From positions 434,001 to 498,000 of the forward strand of contig CATOTH010000002.1 of assembly GCA_951813065.1 (NCBI GenBank): a DNA stretch of 64,000 nt, read 5' to 3'. The translations under genes and the position numbers were made by a program. This DNA comes from an uncultured Bryobacterales bacterium. Its GTDB lineage: Bacteria > Acidobacteriota > Terriglobia > Bryobacterales > UBA6623. Below the pieces are notes generated by a model, which worked only from the letters and a program-made list of their open reading frames with translations, was not told where the DNA came from and did no database searches. Shown here one piece after another: positions 44,336-52,113 of this stretch (within the stretch, counting starts at the first letter, position 1; each line of letters begins with the position of its first letter).

Positions 44336-44496
44336 GAGACCACGATCGCCGGCACGCGGTAGTGCGCGTAACCGCCCGTCTCCGCTTCATACAGACAGAC
44401 GGTCTGGATGCCTGCGGAAGTGTCCAGAGGCTCGGGCGGCCCACCGGACTGGAGAAGGCAAGGAAGTAGCAGGGAGGTGACGAGCGGAGTGCGCAC
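44320..44496 (-). pseudogene. Sialidase, 5' fragment
   Basis: From a GTG at 44496 the frame encodes a signal peptide (TPLVTSLLLPCLLQ), then YEAETGGYAHYRVPAIVVSP and AGTV, where the Arg of YRVPA is the typical first sialidase catalytic arginine. Beyond 44320 it continues as unrelated WSPSPSSDIL into the island. This fragment fits the N-terminus missing from the 19469-20513 piece. The native promoter lies in the 73-bp spacer to the divergent fucosidase gene. Confidence 0.85.
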
Positions 44497-44569
44497 GGGG
44501 CCAGTCTATCAGTCCCCGGACATCGCGCGAGGCTGGGCTATCCGGCGGCGGGCCGATACAATCCAATCC

Positions 44570-45685
44570 ATGCGTCGGCGTTCGTTCCTGGTTGCGGCGA
44601 CCGGTCTCGCTGGTTGCGGGCCGAGTCTGATGCCCCCTGATCCCGAGCCTGATTTTCCAGCGTTTCTGGAAGGCTTCGAGGCCCAGTACGCCGTCTCGCC
44701 GCACGCGGCCGGGCGGGACTGGTTCCGAGCGGCCGGTAGCGGCCTGGCGATTCAGTACGGCGTGTACAGCCAATTGGGGCGAGGTCCTGACGCCCAGTTC
44801 GACGGAGCGATTCCGTTGGAACCCTATACCGCCTTGAAGGAGACCTTCGACCCCAGTGGTTTCGATGCCGAAGAGATCGCTGCCACAGCGCTCGAGGCCG
44901 ACATGGCATATGTCGTCATGACTGCCCGCCACGCTGATGGGTTCTGCCTGTTCCGGACGGTCCAGACCGATTTCAACAGTCTTGAGAGCGGCGGCCGAGA
45001 TCTCGTTGGAGAGCTTGCCCGGGCATGCCGGCACCGGGGCCTCGGGCTCTTTCTCACCTACTCCTACGCGGCGGACTGGCGCCACCCGTATTTCTATTCA
45101 TCCGAGACCGGTCGCGCCGAGAGCTACCGGTCCAGGCCCGCTTACGAGACAACGCCGGAAGAGTACAAGTTCCGCAAGGACGAGGACTTCCTGCGCTACA
45201 TCCGATACGCGCATCGGCAGCTGGAAGAGATCGTCTATCGCTACGAGCCGCTTGCCGGCGTTCGGCTGGAGCCGGCCGCCGGTTACTATGCCCGGCCCGA
45301 TCTCTTTCCCGTGGGGCAGACCTATTCAATCCTGCGCCAGGCTCAACCGTGGATTCTGATCAGCTTCGGGCAAGGAGTCAGCGGTGACGAGGATTTCACC
45401 ACGAAGCCGAGACTGCAGGGGAGCCAACCCTTCCGCGGCGACATCGCCGAAAGGGCGCGGCTCGCGAATCGCGACAAGTCCCGGGAGGTTCGGGCGCACT
45501 TGCGGGCCGGCGGGAGCGCCGATGATGCGAGTCTCGGTTCGGCACGGGCCTTGCTCGACGAGTACGGGCGGGTCGGCAGCGTCCCTGCCAACCTCTTGAC
45601 CAGCGTGAGGCTGCGGCCCGATGGATCCCTCGACCCGGCCGACGCGCGGGCCTTGCGGGAATTCGGGCAGTTGCTCTACATGTAG
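44570..45685 (+). CDS. Alpha-L-fucosidase-like (GH29-type) lipoprotein
   Basis: The 371-aa protein begins RRRSFLVAATGLAGC, a Tat/lipoprotein signal. The body follows the GH29 pattern: WFRAAGSGLAIQYGVYS, MAYVVMTARHADGFCLF (the usual TAKHHDGFCL), and SGGRDLVGELARACR. The region around the expected nucleophile is altered (GVRLEPAAGYY instead of a typical WFDG), so activity is uncertain. GH29 enzymes remove fucose from glycans. It faces the sialidase 5' piece and belongs functionally with sialidase and sulfatase. Confidence 0.75.
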   Translation: MRRRSFLVAATGLAGCGPSLMPPDPEPDFPAFLEGFEAQYAVSPHAAGRDWFRAAGSGLAIQYGVYSQLGRGPDAQFDGAIPLEPYTALKETFDPSGFDAEEIAATALEADMAYVVMTARHADGFCLFRTVQTDFNSLESGGRDLVGELARACRHRGLGLFLTYSYAADWRHPYFYSSETGRAESYRSRPAYETTPEEYKFRKDEDFLRYIRYAHRQLEEIVYRYEPLAGVRLEPAAGYYARPDLFPVGQTYSILRQAQPWILISFGQGVSGDEDFTTKPRLQGSQPFRGDIAERARLANRDKSREVRAHLRAGGSADDASLGSARALLDEYGRVGSVPANLLTSVRLRPDGSLDPADARALREFGQLLYM

Positions 45686-45712
45686 GGCGCGGCTCGCGTC
45701 GCTACAAGACCG

Positions 45713-46741
45713 CTATGCGACCAGTGCCTCGGCGCTGTCGGCTCCATAGAATCCGTACCACGGAGTCGCTCCCTCCAAGCACTGGTTGATCTTGCCGATA
45801 TTGGCGGCACCTTGGTCGCCGAGCCAGTCCTCCAGAGCGGCGACGCCCTGTTCGCAGTAGATCGGGATTGCATCCTGCCAGGTTGCGCGGCCGCAGAGCA
45901 CGCCAGAAAAGTTCACATCCGCTTCGGCAGCCCACTCGAGGGACTCGGTGAACACCTCGTTCGTGACCCCGGCACTGAGATAGATGAACGGCCTTCCTGC
46001 GGCTTCGGCCGCCGCGCGGAAGTGTTCGAGAGCCTCCGCCTTGGAATACGCGCTCACGCCTTCGCAGGCCCGCGACCCCTCCGCGAACGCCATGTTCAAG
46101 GGGACCTCGACCTTGAGAACGTCCACGCCGTAACGGTCCTTCGAGAACTCTCGCATGCTTTCAGCGACGACTTCGGGCTTGCGCATCGCGTAGTCCAGGC
46201 CCTTCTCGTTGCCGCCATCCGGGTCGTACCCTACGAACTCCAGGAAAAACGGCAGGTCGTTGGCGGCGCATTCGTCTCCGATGCGTTCGATGAACGCGTG
46301 TTTGACCTCGTTCACTGCGGCGTCCTCGAACGGGGAGTAGTACAGCAGGATCTTTACCGCGTTGGCGTTGAGATCGCCGATCCGCCGAACCGACAGGTCG
46401 GGGATCAGATCGGGCATGCGTCCCGGCCGTGTGTTGTCATAGCCGCTCTTCTCATAGGACAGGAGCAGGCCAACATTGGAAGATCGGGCCTCCGCGCCAG
46501 GCATGCCCCAGATCGGGTCCAGCAGGATCGCGCTGGCATGCGGGGTCAGCATCCGCGACACGGAGAGCTTGAAATCGCTCATCATTTCGTGCGTCACTGC
46601 GTCCGGCGCGATGCCCTTGCCCTTTCCGATTGCCTTTTGCAGGGAACCGCGTTGGTCCATTGCAGCGGCTCCGATGATTCCGCTGTCAGTGGCCAGGGCT
46701 TGCAGGTGCGCACATTTCTCGGCGGAGAGTTGCGTGGTCAT
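45713..46741 (-). CDS. Tagatose-1,6-bisphosphate aldolase-like protein (LacD family)
   Basis: The 342-aa protein matches LacD-type class I aldolases: AAMDQRGSLQKAI near the start, SAILLDPIWGMP, DVLKVEVPLN with the putative Schiff-base Lys, and IYLSAGVTNEVF. These enzymes split tagatose or related ketose bisphosphates into triose phosphates. GAGAGGACCT precedes the ATG. The gene is convergent with the fucosidase and next to ribF. Confidence 0.9.
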   Translation of the reverse strand: MTTQLSAEKCAHLQALATDSGIIGAAAMDQRGSLQKAIGKGKGIAPDAVTHEMMSDFKLSVSRMLTPHASAILLDPIWGMPGAEARSSNVGLLLSYEKSGYDNTRPGRMPDLIPDLSVRRIGDLNANAVKILLYYSPFEDAAVNEVKHAFIERIGDECAANDLPFFLEFVGYDPDGGNEKGLDYAMRKPEVVAESMREFSKDRYGVDVLKVEVPLNMAFAEGSRACEGVSAYSKAEALEHFRAAAEAAGRPFIYLSAGVTNEVFTESLEWAAEADVNFSGVLCGRATWQDAIPIYCEQGVAALEDWLGDQGAANIGKINQCLEGATPWYGFYGADSAEALVA

Positions 46742-46789
46742 AGGTCCTCTCTTTCCGGAAACCTCGTCTCCGGAGGTGTTATCAGGGAA

Positions 46790-47749
46790 CTACGGACGAT
46801 TCTCTGAAAGGGCGTGGAGCCTCCGGAAATAGCGCTCGGCGATCTCGATGTCCACCGAAATCTGTTCCCGTAGCGACTGGGCTGACGGGAACCTGCGCTC
46901 GTCCCGAATCTTCCGCAGGAATCCCAATTCTATCGCGTTCGGGGTTGGCCCCGCCATTTCCCCGAGAAGGAATGTCTCGATCGTGCGGTGGCGCCCTTCG
47001 AAGGTCGGTCGCAGGCCGACGTTGGTAATGGACTCCCTGTGGCCGGTCTGACCCGAGTGGCGAGTCACTGTCACGTAGACGCCATCTGCCGGAAGCACTT
47101 GGCTCTCGGGTTCGAGATTGAGGGTCGGCACGGTTCGCTTGGACCCGATTCCCTCGCCACTGACGATGGGGCCCTGGAGCGAGAATTCCCGTCCCAGCAA
47201 GCGTCGTGCCTCGACCATTCGGCCCTGTGCTACAAGATCCCGGAGTCGCGTACTGCTCACGGGCTCGCCGCCGACCAGAACGGTCCCTCCCGTGGCGACG
47301 TCAAAGCCGAGATGCTCGCCCAAGCTTCTCAGCATCTCCGCATCGCCGGCCTGCTTGCGTCCGAAGCGGAAGTCCGCACCGACCACGACGTGTCTCGCGA
47401 CAAGCTTGCGTGCCAGGACGGTCTCGGCGAACTCGGCAGGCGAGAGCTGGGAGAGTTCCGGGGTGAACGCGAGGATCGCGACACGATCAATCCCTTGCCG
47501 ACGGATCAGGTCCACCCGCTGGCGGATGCTAGTGAGCGTTTTCGGTGCCAGCGAGGGAGCCACGATCTTGAGTGGATGCGGATCGAAGGTCAGCGCGACT
47601 GAGCAGAGGGACCGAGCGCGGGCCGCCCGGGCAACCGATTGCAGGATCCGCTGATGACCGAGGTGGACGCCGTCGAAGTTCCCGATCGTCACGGCCGTTG
47701 GACCGAAGTCGTCCGGGATCTCATGCAGGCTCTTCCAGCTTCCGTTCAC
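46790..47749 (-). CDS. ribF: Bifunctional riboflavin kinase/FAD synthetase
   Basis: RibF turns riboflavin into FMN and FAD. The 319-aa protein has the FAD-synthetase nucleotidyl-transferase motifs TIGNFDGVHLGH and VGADFRFG, then SSTRLRDLV, and the C-terminal kinase motif TVPTLNLEP (usual PTANL). Length is typical. The start is GTG at 47749, 6 bp after the MBL gene, so the pair is probably co-transcribed. Confidence 0.96.
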   Translation of the reverse strand: MNGSWKSLHEIPDDFGPTAVTIGNFDGVHLGHQRILQSVARAARARSLCSVALTFDPHPLKIVAPSLAPKTLTSIRQRVDLIRRQGIDRVAILAFTPELSQLSPAEFAETVLARKLVARHVVVGADFRFGRKQAGDAEMLRSLGEHLGFDVATGGTVLVGGEPVSSTRLRDLVAQGRMVEARRLLGREFSLQGPIVSGEGIGSKRTVPTLNLEPESQVLPADGVYVTVTRHSGQTGHRESITNVGLRPTFEGRHRTIETFLLGEMAGPTPNAIELGFLRKIRDERRFPSAQSLREQISVDIEIAERYFRRLHALSENRP

Positions 47750-47755
47750 GAGCGC

Positions 47756-48550
47756 CTACCCTTCCACCGCGATCCGGAGGCCGTCGTAGGCTAGCGAAAC
47801 TCCGTCGGGCAATTCACGGTTGGTCTCTTCGTGGGGCAATTCGTGACAGATGTGCGTGAAGAACGCCCGGTTCGGCCGAATGCGCTCGACCCATGCCAGG
47901 GCCTGTTCCACGGTGGAGTGCATCGGATGGGGCTGGTGACGCAACGCGCCGAGGAACAACACATCCAGGTCCTCAAGCTGGGCGAGCGACTCGTTCGGGA
48001 AGCCAGTCTGGTCCGTGACGTACGCCGCCCGCCCGAAACGGAAGCCGAGAATTCGCTTGGGCCCGTGGTCCACTGGGAATGGCTGGAATCGCGTGCCGAA
48101 CAACTCGATGGGGCTGTCTTCAATCGCTATTCCGTCCAGCCGAGGGACGCCACCGGCATGGCTACCCTCGCCGGAGAAGCCGTAGGGAAACACACGTTTC
48201 AGAGACTTGAGCGTGTCGTTCGACGCGTAAACGGGGATGCGCTCCTTCCTGCCGTAGTTGAACGGCCGGATATCGTCCAGGCCCATGATGTGGTCTGCGT
48301 GATCGTGGGTGTACAGCACCGCGTCCAGCCGCGCGAGCCCGGAGTTCAGCGCCTGCGCGCGGAAGTCTGGCGACGTGTCCACCACCACGCATCTCTCGAT
48401 CCCGTCCCCGTCGAAGCGGATCAGAACCGACGGTCTCAGGCGCCGGTCCCGTGGGTCCGTTGATTCGCAGACCCGGCAATGACAGCCGATGGTCGGGACA
48501 CCCACGCTGGTCCCCGACCCGAGCACTTCGATACAGCAACTCGACGGCAT
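47756..48550 (-). CDS. MBL-fold metallohydrolase, PhnP-like
   Basis: The 264-aa protein has the beta-lactamase-fold motif THDHADHIMGLDD, the early structural-zinc Cys set GCHCRVC and PHPMHS and FTHICHE for the other metal ligands. This is the PhnP-like phosphodiesterase group acting on cyclic phosphates or related nucleotides; the phn operon is absent, so the substrate is unknown. It is cytoplasmic with no signal peptide. Confidence 0.88.
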   Translation of the reverse strand: MPSSCCIEVLGSGTSVGVPTIGCHCRVCESTDPRDRRLRPSVLIRFDGDGIERCVVVDTSPDFRAQALNSGLARLDAVLYTHDHADHIMGLDDIRPFNYGRKERIPVYASNDTLKSLKRVFPYGFSGEGSHAGGVPRLDGIAIEDSPIELFGTRFQPFPVDHGPKRILGFRFGRAAYVTDQTGFPNESLAQLEDLDVLFLGALRHQPHPMHSTVEQALAWVERIRPNRAFFTHICHELPHEETNRELPDGVSLAYDGLRIAVEG

Positions 48551-49340
48551 CGACCGAAATCCGTCGCAAGGGCCCTCCCGGTACGGGGACGCCCACGGCT
48601 TCCAATCTTACCGAGACTGCCTGCTCGCGCTCCGCCTGCTGTTTCAACAGGGTTTAGATTTCCGTTGTGCAGTTGCCAGGCACTGCGCTCGTCCCCTGAC
48701 TCGCAACCCAAGACACCCAATACTTCAGTTTGCCCGATCCACAACGGTTCTCCATCTCGCGCATCTGCTAGGCCACTCCCAAGACTCCAATCAGTCAACA
48801 CCCGCTCAACTGGGACCGAGAACGTCAGCGCCGACCGTCTCCTATCACCCTTGGACGTGGATGTTCACATCTATTTCTGTATGGAAGTTACAGACCTTGC
48901 CGAAATCCCCCAACCACCAGCGACTGATGATCGGTATTGATGGTCAAGTGGTCTGAATCACGTCCGACTCCAGACAAATGCACGCAGTCCGGTTAAGATT
49001 CTGCTGATTCTTGCTCTCCTATCAAGACAGACGCTCGATAACGTCCGACCGTAGTTCCATCAACCGCATGCGAAAAGTAGATTGCGATGCGCCATCGATG
49101 AAGGAGAGACTGCAAGGTATGGTAAGAATCGTGGTCGGACCTCTGTGAAACTGATTCGATGCACTTCCCCCCTGAAATGGACCTAGCCAAGCTTGGTGGC
49201 AAGCCATTTGCCCGAATCAACCTGGAAATTGACGACTGCCACGGAAGCTGTCACAATCAATTGATCGGATCTGATGTTGCAGGGTTGCCCACGATGGTGG
49301 CGGAGACATCCAAGGCGGCAAAGGTCCGGAGATCGAGAGC
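48551..49340. other. AT-richer intergenic region upstream of the ATPase-nuclease pair
   Basis: These 790 bp drop in GC toward the right, like the following two genes. A 61-aa frame (49159-49344) overlaps the ATPase start in ATGA, but has no ribosome site or domain and is probably chance. No tRNA or repeat was recognised. It should contain the promoter of the pair. Confidence 0.45.
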
Positions 49341-50678
49341 ATGAATAACAACCATCGTCTCACAAGCCTTTCGATGGAAGGATATCGATGCTTCCAATCC
49401 AAGCAATCTGTGCGATTGGCACCTCTCACTTTCTTAGTAGGGGCGAATAGCACGGGAAAGACTTCGTTCCTTGCGATCCTACGCGCAATCTGGAATGTCG
49501 TAGTCAACGGGGTGGTGCCTGACTTCAGAGAAGACCCTTACGACCTCGGAACATTCCACGATATCATCTACACTAATAGAAACGGTCAACAGAATAACTC
49601 GTTCGCTGCTGAGCTTGATTTTGTCACAGATTGGAACTCGGACCAAGAGTACAACGCCTCCGTAGTGTTTGATGAAAGAGGGGGTTCACCGTTTCCCGTC
49701 AAGAGACGAATTACAGAGAAGGAAGTGTGGCTAGAAGTGCGGCAACTGCAAGATGGGTTGAGTATCATTAGTCTGGGAGTTCATGGGAATACTTGGAAAT
49801 ACAAAGTAAAGACGGCATTTAATACTGAGAATATATTTGAATTATGGCATTTGTATTTTTGCCTTCACCTCTTACAGGATGAGGAATTGTGTGTACCGAT
49901 CGGCGACTATGAGGTCAGCCGATCGGAGAATGATCTAAAGATGATTCAGGATCTTGTTCGCAATGCATATTCCTTTCCACTTGGCACGGATTCTGTCTTC
50001 GCAAGTGCTCCAGTGCGCTCTAGGCCTAAACGCACTTACGATCCAACCCGTCCATCTAGAGATTCTGAAGGGCAGTATGTTCCCACTTATCTTGCGACGG
50101 TGAACTACCGTAACGTGCAGGAATGGCGCCGAATGAAGAAGCGACTAGAGAGATTTGGTCGTGAGATGGGGCTCTTTCAGGAGATCCGAATAAAGAAACT
50201 TGGTGGAGATCCAGGTGGGCCGTTCCAGCTGCAGATAACCCAAGCAGGGAATTCAACAAAACATACTACACGAAACTTAATCGATGTTGGATACGGGGTT
50301 AGTCAGGTCCTACCATTGTTGACAGAGTTACTACGTCCAGATGCTGGTAGGATATTCTTCCTTCAGCAGCCAGAGGTTCATTTGCATCCATCCGCACAAG
50401 CTGCACTTGGAAGTTTGTTTTCTACAGTGTCGAGTGAACAAAAGCAGCTAATAATCGAGACCCATAGCGATTACCTGATCAATCGAGTGAGAATGGACAT
50501 TCGTGATGGGAAGAGTGAAATTCAAGCTCGTGATGTTTCAATACTGTTCTTCGAGCCACGTGATCAAGACGTTACGATTCACTCAATTGACATTGACAAT
50601 GATGGAAATGTTATCAGTGCACCTGAAGGATATCGAAGATTCTTTCTCGAAGAAACAGCGAGGGAGATTGGCTTATAG
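49341..50678 (+). CDS. AAA15-like ATPase, candidate defence protein
   Basis: The 445-aa protein has Walker A GANSTGKT (34-41), a switch-like DVGYGVSQVLPLL (about 316-328) and a Walker B region IFFLQQPEVHLHP (338-350), then ETHSDYLINR with the H-loop. This is the OLD/DUF3696-like ATPase fold without a TOPRIM nuclease. Where relatives have an acidic pair or Glu-Gln, this protein has Gln-Gln (342-343). It is followed at once by a PIN-like gene, whose ATG comes directly after its stop. The pair is AT-richer than its surroundings, a sign of transfer. Confidence 0.85.
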   Translation: MNNNHRLTSLSMEGYRCFQSKQSVRLAPLTFLVGANSTGKTSFLAILRAIWNVVVNGVVPDFREDPYDLGTFHDIIYTNRNGQQNNSFAAELDFVTDWNSDQEYNASVVFDERGGSPFPVKRRITEKEVWLEVRQLQDGLSIISLGVHGNTWKYKVKTAFNTENIFELWHLYFCLHLLQDEELCVPIGDYEVSRSENDLKMIQDLVRNAYSFPLGTDSVFASAPVRSRPKRTYDPTRPSRDSEGQYVPTYLATVNYRNVQEWRRMKKRLERFGREMGLFQEIRIKKLGGDPGGPFQLQITQAGNSTKHTTRNLIDVGYGVSQVLPLLTELLRPDAGRIFFLQQPEVHLHPSAQAALGSLFSTVSSEQKQLIIETHSDYLINRVRMDIRDGKSEIQARDVSILFFEPRDQDVTIHSIDIDNDGNVISAPEGYRRFFLEETAREIGL

Positions 50679-51149
50679 ATGTGCGTGATTGTCGACAATG
50701 ACGTTTGTCATGAAATCATAGGCCCAAGGTCGACACCTGTAGGCATCCATCTCCGGGAGTGGATAACCAATAAGGGCAGTAAACTTGTGGTTGGTGGACA
50801 AGTTCTAAGGGAGCTTGCCGAAAACAGTTATTTTCGCCGTTGGCTGGCGGAAGCATTGGCTTCTGGAATTGCAATGCGTTTCTCTGATCAATCCGTCGAC
50901 GAATTGGCATTAGAGTTGAAGGCGGATTGTGAGTCAAATGATTCCCATATAATTGCTCTAGCACGTGTCAGTGGGGCACGATTGTTATTCACTAGAGACA
51001 ATTCACTCAAGAGAGACTTCAAGAATAGGAAGCTGCTTGGCGGCAGCGTACGAGGTCGCGTCTATACGTCCAACAAGCTTCGACCAAGTTTACGTGATTC
51101 CCATAAGCGCCTATTGCAGAATACGAATCTTTGCGAGTCACAAATCTAG
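50679..51149 (+). CDS. PIN-like nuclease partner
   Basis: The 156-aa protein shows PIN-like acidic positions: IVDND (Asp6, Asp8), VLRELAEN (Glu45), ESNDSHIIALA (Asp88) and FTRDNSLKRDF (Asp107). The C-terminal 45 residues are basic. PIN domains are metal-dependent RNases. Zero-base spacing to the ATPase points to one functional unit, with the ATPase likely sensing or controlling the nuclease. I do not recognise a named two-gene system with this exact pairing. Confidence 0.8.
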   Translation: MCVIVDNDVCHEIIGPRSTPVGIHLREWITNKGSKLVVGGQVLRELAENSYFRRWLAEALASGIAMRFSDQSVDELALELKADCESNDSHIIALARVSGARLLFTRDNSLKRDFKNRKLLGGSVRGRVYTSNKLRPSLRDSHKRLLQNTNLCESQI

Positions 51150-51220
51150 CAGGGCTTTGAATCTCGTGATAGAATCGGTTGCACCGAGTTCAAATGAGGT
51201 TCCCTCTCAGGGTACTGAGG

Positions 51221-51444
51221 TGGTCCGGGATTTTCGGACAGTAGGTTGAGGTAGACTTCGCCAAGGTTGAAAGGAGTCAACGACGGCGAAGAGACGGACA
51301 TTCACGGCGGCCTTGAAGGCAAGAGTCGCCAAGGAGGCGCTGCACGGGGACCGGACTGTGCAGCAGATCGCAGCGAAGCACGGGGTGCACCCGAACCAGG
51401 TCAGCCAATGGAAGTGCAAGGCGAGCGCAGGGCTGGTGCCCTAA
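51221..51444 (+). mobile_element. IS3-family remnant with 5' part of orfA
   Basis: The segment starts with a terminal-repeat-like TGGTCCGGGATTTTCGGACA and continues into 55 codons of an IS3-type OrfA helix-turn-helix protein (RRTFTAALKARVAKEAL, RTVQQIAAKHGVHPNQVSQW), stopping at a TAA at 51442-51444. The expected ATG is replaced (GGAG then TCA), and orfB and the right end are missing. Confidence 0.75.
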
Positions 51445-51509
51445 CTATGGTCAGGATTCGAAGGCCTTCCTCCGGTTCACCCGCCTAGGGGGCTATGCTG
51501 GTTTGAGGG

Positions 51510-52109
51510 ATGTTCCTCAAGATTCTCAGCCACCCGGTCTTCATCAACCTCAACTTCCACATGCCGATGATCGTGGACCTCTCCCACCCGCTGATCATGC
51601 TGGAGGGGGAGAACGGGTCCGGCAAGTCCACCTTGCTCCACTCGATCTACTACGCGCTTCGCGAAGAACAGGTCGAGAACTACGCCTACCGCCTCGACAA
51701 GCGGGAGGTGGATCTGAGCAAGGTCGTGCTGTTCGACGCCGAGCAGCACAATCCCCGCAACAACCCGTCCCTGTACGAGGACCAGCCGCACATGCACGAA
51801 TTCCTGCTTACCGCAAGTCATGGCCAGGTGATGCTCTCGCTCTTCCAGGAGACGTTCCCGCAGCTGCCCGACGGGTCCGTGCTGCTGCTGGACGAACCCG
51901 AGATGGCGCTATCGGCCTCGAACCAGAGACGGATTCTGAAGATGCTCAAGGAACTCGTCGACAAGAAGGGCTTCCGCATCGTCGCCGCGACACACTCCCC
52001 TCACCTGCTCAATGCCCCCGAAACGTACATCATCAACCTAGACAAGCACGTCAACCGGAATGTGACCACGGCCCCTCTCGGCATGGAGGGCGCCTCTACA
52101 ATCCAATAG
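51510..52109 (+). CDS. Small ABC-type AAA ATPase
   Basis: The 199-aa protein has Walker A GENGSGKST (33-41), and VLLLDEPEMALSASNQ as Walker B with catalytic Glu, plus ATHSPHLL. It is a compact SMC/RecF-like ATPase, similar to proteins annotated AAA_15/AAA_23. It is host-like in base composition, unlike the pair upstream. Partner and role are unknown. Confidence 0.8.
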   Translation: MFLKILSHPVFINLNFHMPMIVDLSHPLIMLEGENGSGKSTLLHSIYYALREEQVENYAYRLDKREVDLSKVVLFDAEQHNPRNNPSLYEDQPHMHEFLLTASHGQVMLSLFQETFPQLPDGSVLLLDEPEMALSASNQRRILKMLKELVDKKGFRIVAATHSPHLLNAPETYIINLDKHVNRNVTTAPLGMEGASTIQ

Positions 52110-52113
52110 CGTC

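Noticed and set aside
49159..49344. 61-aa frame overlapping the ATPase start in ATGA
   Set aside because: No ribosome site, no domain, and the ATPase has its own GGAG; coupling by chance cannot be excluded, so I did not list it as a gene.
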